From Sphingopyxis sp. (GTDB lineage Bacteria > Pseudomonadota > Alphaproteobacteria > Sphingomonadales > Sphingomonadaceae): DNA of 64,000 bases. The notes beneath the pieces were generated by a model. It was not told the DNA's origin. It saw nothing but the letters and a program-made list of their open reading frames with translations, and ran no database searches. The stretch lies in contig PNNB01000057.1 of NCBI GenBank assembly GCA_013823985.1, forward strand, positions 40,837-104,836, written 5' to 3'. Shown piece after piece: positions 16,628 to 25,127 of this stretch. The position numbers were made by a program, and so were the translations under genes. The stretch's first letter is position 1, and the number at the start of each line of letters is the position of its first letter.

Positions 16628-19390
16628 ATGTTGCGACGTGTGACCCCCATCAGCCACGCCCTCAAACTATCGGCCGCGTGTATTGCGCTCGCCGTGCCCA
16701 GCGCCGTCTATGCGCAGGAAGAACCGCAGGCCGAAGAAGCTGCAACCCAGGACGATGAAATTGTTGTGACGGCGCAAGGCCGGACCCAGCTGTTGTCCGA
16801 CGTTCCTGTCGCTATTTCCGCGGTAAATGCTGAAACACTTCAGAATAGCGGCGCGAACGACATCCGCCAGTTGAACCAGGTAGCGCCTTCGCTTCTGGTA
16901 TCGTCGACAGGTTCGGAAGCCAACGGATCGGCTCGTATTCGCGGTATCGGTACGGTTGGTGACAACCCCGGCCTCGAAAGCTCGGTTCCCGTGTTTATCG
17001 ACGGTGTTTATCGTTCACGTTCGGGCATCGGTCTGAATGAACTCGGCGAAATTGATCGCGTCGAAGTGCAGCGCGGCCCGCAAGGGACGCTCGGCGGTCG
17101 TAACTCATCTGCCGGCTTGATCAGCATCTATTCGAAAAAGCCCGAGTTCACTTTCGGCGGCACGGGCGAATTGACTTACGGCAATTACGACTTCATGCGT
17201 GCCGCAACGAGCTTTACAGGTCCGATTTCGGAGCAACTCGCTTTCCGCGTAGATGGCGTTTATGTGAAGCGCGACGGTTTCTATACCGATCCTCAAAATG
17301 GCAAAGACATCAATGATCGCGACCGCTATTTCCTGCGCGCGCAGTTGTTGTTCGAACCCACCGATGCATTGTCGGTCCGGCTGATTGCAGACTATACCCA
17401 ACGTGCCGAAAAATGCTGCGCCGCTACTTATGTGGATGGAACGGTCAACCAGTTCATTGGGAACCTGAACAACCCATCGACGCCGCTGGCACCCCTGCAA
17501 GCGACTGGCAACAACATCATCAACGTCTTGCGTGATCTTGGCCAACCGCTGGCTTCGTTCAATCAGGGCTATAGCCGCAATGTGTCGGTCAGTGCGAACC
17601 GGAGCTTCTTCGGTGAGACCAAGGATTACGGCCTGTCCGGACAGATCGACTATGATTTCGGCGGCGCTACGCTGACGTCGATCACAGCCTACCGTCAGTA
17701 CCGCTCGGGCCAGGCTTCCGACACCGACTATGGTGAAGTCGACATTTTGTATCGCGCAATCGACAAGAATGCCTACCGTCAATTCCACACCTTTACGCAA
17801 GAAGTTCGCCTTCAAGGCGAAGCCTTTGGCGGCAAGCTGGATTGGCTCGTTGGCGGCTTCTACGCAAATGAAAAACTAACGGTTCGTGATAATCTGCGGT
17901 TCGGCAATCAATATGGCCGTTTTGCAACCTGCCGCATCATTTCCGGCGGCGGCCTTGCCGGCCTTTACTCGCCCACCAATCCGTCTTGCGTCCTTCCTGG
18001 CGTTGGCCCTGCAACCATCGCAGGCGCTTCCGGCCCGATTTCGGGCGCCGACATCGTTGCAGCATTTACCCGTCTCGATACGCTGAACAACCTCGGCACG
18101 ACCAACGACCGTTATTTCCAGAACGGAACCAACTGGGCGTTGTTCACGCACAATATCCTGCACATTACCGATACGCTCGATCTGACCTTCGGCATTCGTT
18201 ACACCAACGACAAGAAGCGTTTCAACGCGACCTTCGGTAATGACAACACCGCGTGCACCACCATTCAGGGTCTTGTTCTGGATGATGCAACCAACCCATT
18301 GACCACCGCAACCGCCCGCGCGCTTGCAGGTGCGTTGATTGGCCTTGGTTGTCAGGGCAACTCCACAGCGGAACTCAATGGCGTGTCGATCAACGACAAA
18401 CGCAGCGAAGACGAGTTCACCGGAACAGCGATCCTGTCTTGGAAGCCGACCGAAGATCTGCTGCTCTATGGCAGCTTCGCACGTGGCTATAAGGCGGGCG
18501 GATTCAACCTTGACCGCTCGGCACTCAAATCACCGATCCTGCCGTTCGCGGCCGTCGGCGGTGCACAGGCGCTTGTTGGCAATCTCCAATTCGACCCCGA
18601 ATTGGTGGACAGCTATGAGCTTGGTGCGAAGTATTCCACCGGACCATTCAGCCTCAGCGTTTCGGCCTTCCGGTCGGACTTCAGCAACTTCCAGCTGAAC
18701 ACCTTCAACGGTACCGTATTCCTCGTCCAGACAGTCAACGGTTGTAACAATCTCGTTGGCGGCCCTGGGGCGGATACCGACCTTAGCAACGCGACAGGCA
18801 CATGCGCCGCTGGCGACGTAACCTATGGCGTGCGTACACAAGGTGTCGAATTGGAAGCATCGCTGGTTCCTGCCCGCAACTTCCGCGTGGCGGCCGGTCT
18901 GACCTATGCCCGCACCAAATATCAGGATGACCTCATCGGTACAAAATTGGGCACAGCGCTCGATTCCGCCTTGCGCAAGTTGCCGGGCGACAATTTGTCG
19001 AACGCACCTGAATTGGTCGCCACTTCAAGTGTGACCTGGACTCCCGAAATTGGCAGCAGCGGCTTGACCGGCCTGTTCTACATCGATGGTCGCATGACCA
19101 GCGATTACAACACCGGCTCCGACCTGTTCCCACAGAAGGAACAGGATAGCTTTGCAGTGTTCAATGCACGTATCGGTCTTCGTGGTCCCGATGAAGCATG
19201 GGGCATCGAGCTTTGGGGACAGAATATCTTCAATCAGGATTATGCGCAGGTCGCGTTCAACTCGCCTTTCCAGGCTGGTACGACGGCTGCTCCCTTTGTG
19301 GATCCGCAATATCCAGGTGGTCGCCAGATCTTCTCGCAGTTCCTCGCCGAACCCCGGACATATGGCATCACTCTGCGCGGCAAGTTCTAA
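16628..19390 (+). CDS. TonB-dependent outer-membrane receptor
   Basis: 920 residues. Signal peptide 1-29 (VYA before QE). TonB box DEIVVTAQ at 43-50. The plug domain follows (DVPVAISAVNAE, IRGIGTVGDNPGLESSVPVFIDGVYRSR, then VEVQRGPQGTLGGRNSSAG), and then the 22-strand barrel region ending in GITLRGKF with a terminal Phe. This is the broad sphingomonad class often linked to uptake of plant- or aromatic-derived compounds. No substrate can be assigned. The 205 bases before it hold a small CGCGG/CCGCG hairpin (16542-16555) but no Fur-like box. Ribosome site AGGAGAG at about 16615. Confidence 0.94.
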   Translation: MLRRVTPISHALKLSAACIALAVPSAVYAQEEPQAEEAATQDDEIVVTAQGRTQLLSDVPVAISAVNAETLQNSGANDIRQLNQVAPSLLVSSTGSEANGSARIRGIGTVGDNPGLESSVPVFIDGVYRSRSGIGLNELGEIDRVEVQRGPQGTLGGRNSSAGLISIYSKKPEFTFGGTGELTYGNYDFMRAATSFTGPISEQLAFRVDGVYVKRDGFYTDPQNGKDINDRDRYFLRAQLLFEPTDALSVRLIADYTQRAEKCCAATYVDGTVNQFIGNLNNPSTPLAPLQATGNNIINVLRDLGQPLASFNQGYSRNVSVSANRSFFGETKDYGLSGQIDYDFGGATLTSITAYRQYRSGQASDTDYGEVDILYRAIDKNAYRQFHTFTQEVRLQGEAFGGKLDWLVGGFYANEKLTVRDNLRFGNQYGRFATCRIISGGGLAGLYSPTNPSCVLPGVGPATIAGASGPISGADIVAAFTRLDTLNNLGTTNDRYFQNGTNWALFTHNILHITDTLDLTFGIRYTNDKKRFNATFGNDNTACTTIQGLVLDDATNPLTTATARALAGALIGLGCQGNSTAELNGVSINDKRSEDEFTGTAILSWKPTEDLLLYGSFARGYKAGGFNLDRSALKSPILPFAAVGGAQALVGNLQFDPELVDSYELGAKYSTGPFSLSVSAFRSDFSNFQLNTFNGTVFLVQTVNGCNNLVGGPGADTDLSNATGTCAAGDVTYGVRTQGVELEASLVPARNFRVAAGLTYARTKYQDDLIGTKLGTALDSALRKLPGDNLSNAPELVATSSVTWTPEIGSSGLTGLFYIDGRMTSDYNTGSDLFPQKEQDSFAVFNARIGLRGPDEAWGIELWGQNIFNQDYAQVAFNSPFQAGTTAAPFVDPQYPGGRQIFSQFLAEPRTYGITLRGKF

Positions 19391-19410
19391 GGCTCCGCGA
19401 TAAACCCAAT

Positions 19411-19441
19411 AAAAAAGGCCCGCAGCGATGCGGGCCTTTTT
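19411..19441. terminator. bidirectional intrinsic terminator, GNRA loop
   Basis: Stem GGCCCGCA (19417-19424) / TGCGGGCC (19429-19436) closed by a GCGA tetraloop, with six A before and five T after. It ends the rightward TonB-receptor transcript and the leftward helicase transcript. Confidence 0.9.
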
Positions 19442-19463
19442 CTATGTCTAAAGCAGAAAACCT

Positions 19464-20816
19464 TTAGCTGCCGAAACCGACGCTCAAAAATCCGGGCATC
19501 GGACCATTCCAACCATCATCACCAACCTGGGCTTCGGGTGCAGGCTTGGCTTCGGATTTTGCACGCACGGGTTTTGCCGCAACGGGTTTCTCCGCGCGAG
19601 GCGCTTTGGCTTCTACTGGCTTTTCAGCCTTCTCCTTGGGAGCCGCTGCTTTACGGCCGCGCTTTGCCGGTGCTTTTTCGTCCGTTTCGGCAGCAGGTGC
19701 TTCGACCTTGCCAAGTCGTACAATTTTGTTGCCGATCAGCTTTTCGATATTCTCGATGGCTTCCTCGTCCGCCTTGGTGACGAAGGTAAAGGCTTTGCCC
19801 TTGGCCCCTGCCCGTCCTGTACGGCCGATGCGGTGCACATAGTCATCTGGATGCCAGGGCGCGTCGAAGTTGAAGACATGGCTTACGCCTTTAACGTCCA
19901 GACCGCGCGCAGCGACGTCGGACGCCACCAAAAAGTCGATATCCCCATTCTTGAACGCTTCAAGTTGCTTCTGCCGCGTTGCCTGGTCGATATCACCATG
20001 GATTTCACCCGAGCGCAGGCCGTGCCTTTGCAGACTTGTGTTCAGTTCCCGTACGGTTGTCTTACGATTGCAAAAGATGATCGCGTTCGAAGCCTTTTCG
20101 CTGCGGATCAAGTCGCGCAGCACTTCGCGCTTTTTCATCGGCGCAACATTGACCAGAAATTGTTCGATATTCGTGTTCGCGGTCGCCGGGCGCGCCACTT
20201 CGATGTATTTCGGGTTTGAAAGAAACTTGTCCGCAAGTTTCTTGATGGGCGGCGGCATGGTTGCCGAGAATAGTAATGTCTGGCGCGTTGTCGGCAATTT
20301 GGTGCAGATATGTTCGATATCCGGAATGAAACCCATGTCGAGCATACGATCCGCTTCATCGATGACCAGCATCTCACAGCCGGTGAGCAATATCTTGCCA
20401 CGCTCAAACAAATCCATCAAACGACCGGGCGTTGCAATCAGGACATCCACGCCCTTTTCCAGCGCCTTTACCTGATCTCCCATTTGGACGCCGCCTATAA
20501 GCAGAGCCATCGAAAGCTTGTGATATTTCCCATATTTTTCAAAGTTTTCAGCAACCTGCGCAGCCAGTTCACGCGTGGGTTCCAATATCAGGCTCCGCGG
20601 CATACGGGCGCGGGCGCGGCCGTTGGCGAGCACGTCGATCATGGGCAAAACGAAACTTGCTGTCTTCCCGGTTCCGGTTTGCGCAATCGCGATCAAGTCG
20701 CGCATCATCTGCACTTGGGGGATCGCAGCGGCCTGTATGGGGGTTGGCTCATCATAGCCAGCCTCGGTTACGGCCTTCAATAATTCATCAGACAAGCCGA
20801 TATCGGCAAAACGCAT
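19464..20816 (-). CDS. rhlE: DEAD-box RNA helicase, RhlE-like
   Basis: 450 residues. Motifs appear in order: Q motif (YDEPTPIQAAAIP), motif I AQTGTGKT, PTRELA, TPGRL, VIDEADRMLDMGF (DEAD), SAT in FSATMPP, then domain 2 with ARGLD and HRIGRTGRAG. The last ~90 residues are a Lys/Ala/Pro-rich disordered tail (KAPAKRGRKAA, several EKP/VAAKP units), typical of alphaproteobacterial RhlE. The likely role is RNA remodelling in ribosome assembly or decay, in the cytoplasm. The 121 bases upstream hold no gene. Confidence 0.93.
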   Translation of the reverse strand: MRFADIGLSDELLKAVTEAGYDEPTPIQAAAIPQVQMMRDLIAIAQTGTGKTASFVLPMIDVLANGRARARMPRSLILEPTRELAAQVAENFEKYGKYHKLSMALLIGGVQMGDQVKALEKGVDVLIATPGRLMDLFERGKILLTGCEMLVIDEADRMLDMGFIPDIEHICTKLPTTRQTLLFSATMPPPIKKLADKFLSNPKYIEVARPATANTNIEQFLVNVAPMKKREVLRDLIRSEKASNAIIFCNRKTTVRELNTSLQRHGLRSGEIHGDIDQATRQKQLEAFKNGDIDFLVASDVAARGLDVKGVSHVFNFDAPWHPDDYVHRIGRTGRAGAKGKAFTFVTKADEEAIENIEKLIGNKIVRLGKVEAPAAETDEKAPAKRGRKAAAPKEKAEKPVEAKAPRAEKPVAAKPVRAKSEAKPAPEAQVGDDGWNGPMPGFLSVGFGS

Positions 20817-20937
20817 AAGATTGTTCCGGAAAAGCGAAAAGGGCCAAACAACGGAGCCGAAGCGCGTCTTGGCTTGCGCGGCCTTTGGTCTGCTAAGGCA
20901 GAAATGTCAAGGAAATAGGCGGAATTGGCTCTGCCGT

Positions 20938-21444
20938 TTAGCGGGGGACAAGCAAGCGGAACTTATCCACCTCGCACTTTGCACCGGTGCGGGCATGCAA
21001 AAGATCGCGATCTACGCATAGCTTTCCATCATAAGGCCGCTCCATATAGGCTCCGGCATAAAATTCCCGTGCCAGACATCCGTCGCCCAGATAGGCGCGG
21101 ATGAGCACTCCGTCCCGGGTGAGAAGCTCCAGCGTGTCCTTGGTCCCAGGCCGCGAACCGGCCAATTTGTCGATCCACAGACATTTGCCGATTTTCTGCT
21201 CTTTATATTTGACCGCCACCGGTTTTTTGGATTTCGCAACCGGTGCATTCATTGGCGCAAATGACTGGCTTGGAAGACGAACGATGACCCGTTGGTCGAC
21301 CCGCACCTGATAGAATGTGCCTTGGAACCGGACAATCGGAGCAAACGCATTGTCCGTGGAGACAAGGTCGATTTGCGCCAGCGCCTCCCGCGACACCGCC
21401 GTTAACGCAACTCCCAAAATAATAATGGCCAAGGCAATGCGCAA
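20938..21444 (-). CDS. exported hypothetical protein
   Basis: 168 residues that I do not recognise. Residues 1-23 form a signal peptide (LAIIILGVALTAVSREALA before QI). The mature part has three cysteines after residue 80 (GKCLW, DGCLARE, KLCVDR) plus AKCEVD near the end, which could make two disulfides, and the ending FRLLVPR is conserved-looking. Composition matches the neighbours. It lies between rhlE and a divergent FAD oxidoreductase with its own promoter. A periplasmic location is inferred from the signal and the even cysteine count. Confidence 0.7.
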   Translation of the reverse strand: MRIALAIIILGVALTAVSREALAQIDLVSTDNAFAPIVRFQGTFYQVRVDQRVIVRLPSQSFAPMNAPVAKSKKPVAVKYKEQKIGKCLWIDKLAGSRPGTKDTLELLTRDGVLIRAYLGDGCLAREFYAGAYMERPYDGKLCVDRDLLHARTGAKCEVDKFRLLVPR

Positions 21445-21550
21445 AAGTGAATCCGGTATCGAGTTGAAGTTCGGACGGCTTTAGCCGATAGGGTTGAACA
21501 GGGTATGAATTGGGCAAGTCTGCGCCGCTGTCAATCTTTTGGAGTCCCTT

Positions 21551-22996
21551 GTGCCAAATTTTGGAACTTTGTCCGAGTTGAAGGAATTTCTGGGTCCGAA
21601 GGGCTTCCAAGACGACAGCGAAACGCTAGCGCCTTGGCTAACAGACTGGCGCGGTCGCTACACCGGACGGGCCGCGGCAATGGTGTCACCAGCCGACACC
21701 CAACAGGTCATGCACATCGTCAAATGGGCGGCGCGCAATCGCGTAGCTTTGGTCCCGCAAGGCGGTAATAGCGGGATGGTTGCTGGCGCAACACCGGACA
21801 TGAGTGGAGAGCAAGTTATACTGTCCATGCGCCGCATGGACAGGATCTCTCAAATCGATGCAGACAATGGGCTGGTAGAGTGCGAGGCCGGGGTTATCCT
21901 GCAGAATCTGCACGAAGCTGCCGCAGCCAAGGGACGCCGATTTCCTCTGACTCTTGGAGGGAAAGGTTCGGCGACAATAGGCGGGCTGATTTCGACAAAT
22001 GCCGGCGGTACGCAAGTGTTGAGACACGGGACTATGCGGCAGTTGGTAGCCGGAATTGAGGCAGTGTTGCCGGATGGCTCGCTCTACGATGCTTTGGCAC
22101 CGTTAAAGAAAGACAATCGCGGATACGACCTCAAGCATGTTCTCATCGGCGGCGAAGGCACGATCGGAATTGTGACGCGTGCCGTTTTGCAAACTACACC
22201 GGCAATCTTGGACCGCTGCGTGCTCTGGGTTGGTGTTGCAAGCCCGGAGCATGCCTACCGACTGTTGTTGTTCATGCAGAAGCGTGCACGCGAGCGGCTC
22301 GAGGGCTTTGAAATTTTGCCACAGCGCGCCTTTTCTGCCGTTACCAGACATATCGCCGGCACCCGGGCTCCGCTGGATACCGAACATGCCTGGCATGTGC
22401 TGATCGAACTCGTGCAAGAGGACCAGCGGCAGTCTTCCCCTGCCGAGATTTCGACGGCCCTCCTTGAAGAGGCTATGCAGGCCGGGATGATCGAGAATGC
22501 CACGCTTGCCAGTAGCGAAGCGCAAGCCGAGGCCTTTTGGAAGATACGCGACTCAATCGCCGAAGCCGAGCGGGCCGAAGGGCCAGCGCTTCAACACGAC
22601 ATCAGCGTCCCCGTGGATCGAATGGCGCGGTTTATTACTGAGGAATCCCCGCTTATCGAACAGAATTGGCCTGGCACCCAGACTGTGGCGTTCGGCCATC
22701 TCGGGGATGGCAATATCCACTTTCACGTAAAAGCACCTGCGCATATTGAGCCGTCGCATTGGTACGCGAACGATGGAAAAACCATCACATCGCATATTTA
22801 CGACCGCGTGTGCGCCTATGGAGGCTCCCTGTCGGCGGAACATGGAATCGGACAGGCAAAGGTTGCGGAATTCGCCAGATTATCGGACCCAACGCGGATT
22901 ATGGCCTTACAGGCCATCAAAAACGCCTTAGATCCATTGGGCATCATGAATCCCGGAAAGCTTGTTCCACTTGCGCAAAGGTCGATGTCCGCCTAA
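21551..22996 (+). CDS. FAD-binding oxidoreductase, D-2-hydroxyacid (2-hydroxyglutarate / lactate) dehydrogenase type
   Basis: 481 residues of the VAO/GlcD family. The FAD-binding domain includes VALVPQGGNSGMVAGATPD, GGLISTNAGGTQVLRHG and GGEGTIGIVTRAVL. The C-terminal domain has FGHLGDGNIHFHV and ends SAEHGIGQAK and LDPLGIMNPGK, as in D-2-hydroxyglutarate dehydrogenases. It oxidises D-2-hydroxyacids and passes electrons to the respiratory chain or ETF. I prefer GTG 21551, six bases after GGAG; an in-frame TTG at 21539 lies before that ribosome site. Confidence 0.9.
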   Translation: MPNFGTLSELKEFLGPKGFQDDSETLAPWLTDWRGRYTGRAAAMVSPADTQQVMHIVKWAARNRVALVPQGGNSGMVAGATPDMSGEQVILSMRRMDRISQIDADNGLVECEAGVILQNLHEAAAAKGRRFPLTLGGKGSATIGGLISTNAGGTQVLRHGTMRQLVAGIEAVLPDGSLYDALAPLKKDNRGYDLKHVLIGGEGTIGIVTRAVLQTTPAILDRCVLWVGVASPEHAYRLLLFMQKRARERLEGFEILPQRAFSAVTRHIAGTRAPLDTEHAWHVLIELVQEDQRQSSPAEISTALLEEAMQAGMIENATLASSEAQAEAFWKIRDSIAEAERAEGPALQHDISVPVDRMARFITEESPLIEQNWPGTQTVAFGHLGDGNIHFHVKAPAHIEPSHWYANDGKTITSHIYDRVCAYGGSLSAEHGIGQAKVAEFARLSDPTRIMALQAIKNALDPLGIMNPGKLVPLAQRSMSA

Positions 22997-23043
22997 AGCG
23001 CCGCATCAATTTTTTGTCGCAATAACAACATATGGAGTCTCCA

Positions 23044-23823
23044 ATGGCCACCGCGCCCCAAGCCGCTAACTTGCCGCTTCTTTACAAGGACCTAGTTCCT
23101 CTCAACAGCAATGAGCATGCGACTTGGAAGTCGCGCTTGCTCGAGAATGCGAAGTTCATGGATGGCCAGCACGCTATCCCGCTGACGATTGAAGAATTTG
23201 TTCCGGCATCGCGCAACTTTCCTATCATCTTTTCGGCGTCGGACACTCCGGTTCCTTTGGTGCTGATGGGCATGAATGAAGGGGTTAACACCTTCATGAA
23301 CGAAGACGGACAATTTGATCGTCCGGTATATGTCCCTGCCTATATTCGTCGCTATCCTTTCATGCTGGCAAAGCTGCGCCCGGATACCGACGAACTTTCG
23401 CTGTGCTTTGATCCCACGTCAGGCGCAGTTGGCGACTACGAAGAAGGCACGCCGCTTTTTGATGGCACGGACCCGAGCGAAAATACCAAAGCCATTTTGA
23501 AGTTCTGTGAAGATTTTGAAAATGCCGGCGCTCAGACTCATGCCTTTGTAGAAGAACTGCAGAAGCTTGACCTGTTGATGGACGGTGAAGTTTCGATCCA
23601 GCAGGAAGGTCTTGAAAAGCCCTATATCTATCGTGGTTTCAAGATGGTCGATGAAAACAAGTTGCGTGAATTGCGCGGTGATGCGGTTCGCAAACTGAAC
23701 CAGAACGGAATTCTCGCGCTGATCCACGCACATCTCTTTTCGTTGCAATTGATGCGCGAAGTGTTTGCAGTTCAAGTGGCACAGGGTAAGGTGCCGCAAG
23801 TGACGGAATTGCCAACCGGTTGA
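23044..23823 (+). CDS. SapC family protein
   Basis: 259 residues resembling SapC, first named for S-layer-linked genes in Caulobacter/Campylobacter. Characteristic stretches are NFPIIFSASDTPVPLVLMG, VPAYIRRYPFML and the YRGFKMVDE segment. No signal peptide is visible. Sphingomonads carry several SapC paralogues near TonB receptors and flavin halogenases; here it stands between a dehydrogenase and a cytochrome. Its molecular function is not established. I chose ATG 23044 because GGAG at 23035-23038 gives correct spacing; the ATG at 23032 overlaps that site. Confidence 0.88.
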   Translation: MATAPQAANLPLLYKDLVPLNSNEHATWKSRLLENAKFMDGQHAIPLTIEEFVPASRNFPIIFSASDTPVPLVLMGMNEGVNTFMNEDGQFDRPVYVPAYIRRYPFMLAKLRPDTDELSLCFDPTSGAVGDYEEGTPLFDGTDPSENTKAILKFCEDFENAGAQTHAFVEELQKLDLLMDGEVSIQQEGLEKPYIYRGFKMVDENKLRELRGDAVRKLNQNGILALIHAHLFSLQLMREVFAVQVAQGKVPQVTELPTG

Positions 23824-23870
23824 TTTCAGGCTTATCATGCCGTCACTTCGTTTCTTGAGGGAGTGACGGC

Positions 23871-24395
23871 ATGACAAAATATAGCAAAACCGCAATTGCG
23901 CTGCATTGGATTATCGCAATCCTGATTGTTGCCAACGTCGCATTGGCGAGCATGTCCGAAGATCTCCCCCGCGCGGCACGTGCCGCATATATGGACCCGC
24001 ACAAGGCAATTGGGATATCCATTTTGGTCTTGTCGCTATTCCGGCTGTTCTGGCGCATCGGCCATAAGCCACCGCCTCTTCCTGAAAAAATCACGGGTTG
24101 GCAAAGCACGCTCGGAAAAGCTGTCCACGCGCTTTTCTATTTTCTTATCATTGCCGTCCCTGTCACAGGTTGGCTCATGGTATCTGCACGTCCCGGCGCG
24201 CCACCTGTCGATTTCTTTGGTCTGTTTGCACTTGATCTGCCCATTGCAGACAGCAAAGCCTTATCCGGCTTTGGGCATGAAGGTCATGAAATTCTGACGA
24301 AACCACTGGTCATCCTGATTTTCCTGCATGTCTTGGGCGCTCTCAAGCATCAGTTTATTGATCGGCTCCCCTTCCTGCAGCGCATGTTCCCTTAA
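23871..24395 (+). CDS. cytochrome b561 family protein
   Basis: 174 residues with four predicted membrane helices (about 9-27, 42-60, 83-105, 140-160). Histidines suited to two b-hemes occur: ALHWI near the start, YMDPHKAIG, KAVHALFYF and EILTKPLVILIFLHVLGALKHQF. This fits the YodB/CybB group of di-heme membrane cytochromes that pass electrons from quinol. It starts 47 bases after sapC with GAGGGAG as ribosome site. Confidence 0.9.
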   Translation: MTKYSKTAIALHWIIAILIVANVALASMSEDLPRAARAAYMDPHKAIGISILVLSLFRLFWRIGHKPPPLPEKITGWQSTLGKAVHALFYFLIIAVPVTGWLMVSARPGAPPVDFFGLFALDLPIADSKALSGFGHEGHEILTKPLVILIFLHVLGALKHQFIDRLPFLQRMFP

Positions 24396-24443
24396 AATTG
24401 CCCGATGGCGCACGCATCACGCGACGCGCGTTCGAGTGAGTAA

Positions 24444-24866
24444 CTAGAATGAACCTTCGTCCAGTCCAGCGGCTTGGGCAAACAGAAGATCGCGAGCATC
24501 GTCGCCCAGCATTTCGTGGAGCAGCCTTTCAAATTGCGGGCGATTGCGGAGTGATGCCCATCTTACAGCTTGCACCATGACCATCTCGTCCACGCTCGGC
24601 GTAGCGCAACATGGTCTATGTAACGCGAAGGGTTCAGGCCATATCTGCGTCACTGTTTCCATAAACAGACTGAAACGGACGACGCGGTGTTCGGAATGAA
24701 GATAGGTAAGCAGCCTCGCATGGGGATCCATCGCAGATTTGCGCAACAGACACCAACTGCGCGCGGCCAAGATATAGCGGGCGTCGCATGCCGGCATTTC
24801 TAAAAGCGTGAGGGGATGTGGGTTGAACCGATCAATGAGCACCAAGAATCTCCTGTCGAGCGACAT
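24444..24866 (-). CDS. small Fur-box-controlled protein of unknown function
   Basis: 140 residues, no signal peptide or membrane segment. A CC pair (HRPCCATPSVDE) sits in the middle, followed by a helical C-terminal half with LLHEMLGDDARDLLFAQAAG. The layout (Arg/Leu-rich N-half, Cys-Cys before a conserved acidic helix, C-terminal LLGxxx segment) recalls small conserved sphingomonad proteins of the DUF6628 kind, though I hold this loosely. The ATG at 24866 is only 5 bases from a near-consensus Fur box, so expression is probably repressed by iron. A role in iron handling is inference. Confidence 0.65.
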   Translation of the reverse strand: MSLDRRFLVLIDRFNPHPLTLLEMPACDARYILAARSWCLLRKSAMDPHARLLTYLHSEHRVVRFSLFMETVTQIWPEPFALHRPCCATPSVDEMVMVQAVRWASLRNRPQFERLLHEMLGDDARDLLFAQAAGLDEGSF

Positions 24867-24871
24867 TTATT

Positions 24872-24890
24872 AATAATCATTCTCATTATC
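24872..24890 (-). promoter_or_regulatory. Fur box
   Basis: On the minus strand the 19 bases read GATAATGAGAATGATTATT, matching the classic Fur consensus at 16 of 19 positions. It lies in a very AT-rich stretch directly before the minus-strand gene starting at 24866, and on the other side faces the putative small RNA. It could control one or both. Confidence 0.75.
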
Positions 24891-24959
24891 AATAAATTTT
24901 TCAGTTTTTGACAGTTTGAGCCTGCAAGATGCTCGTTTCACCCATCGTTCTGTAAAATA

Positions 24960-25110
24960 TTCGCCCACCAGACTTGATTTTGAAACATATCCTCCCCATT
25001 CTTGGGTCAGGACGGAAATATCCCCTCCCATTTTCGTCCTATCGGTGCCGTTAGGCGGCACCACCTCCCTGAACCTTGGCCACCCCGAATTTATTCGGGG
25101 TGGTTTTTTT
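24960..25110 (+). ncRNA. putative C-rich small RNA, possibly iron-regulated
   Basis: A gene-free stretch ends in a strong intrinsic terminator on the plus strand although no plus-strand gene precedes it. Ahead of the terminator are two more hairpins: GGACGGAAA (25010-25018) / TTTTCGTCC (25031-25039) with a loop that exposes CCCCTCCC (25022-25029), and GGTGCCG (25044-25050) / CGGCACC (25056-25062). Unpaired CCTCCCC (24991-24997) and CCTCCC (25064-25069) flank them. Three C-rich anti-Shine-Dalgarno-like patches are typical of trans-acting sRNAs, including Fur-controlled FsrA and IsrR. The 5' end is uncertain; TAAAAT at 24953-24958 could be a -10. Confidence 0.55.
25080..25110 (+). terminator. 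intrinsic terminator of the putative sRNA
   Basis: Perfect 10-bp stem CCACCCCGAA (25080-25089) / TTCGGGGTGG (25094-25103), TTTA loop, then seven T. No A-run precedes it, so it works on the plus strand only and does not serve the convergent gene ending at 25128. Confidence 0.85.
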
Positions 25111-25127
25111 CTGGGTAATTAGGTGGC

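Noticed and set aside
24870..25122. Small frames on both strands (64 and 68 codons) in the sRNA region
   Set aside because: No ribosome sites, low-complexity or unnatural translations; the hairpin and terminator structure explains the region better.
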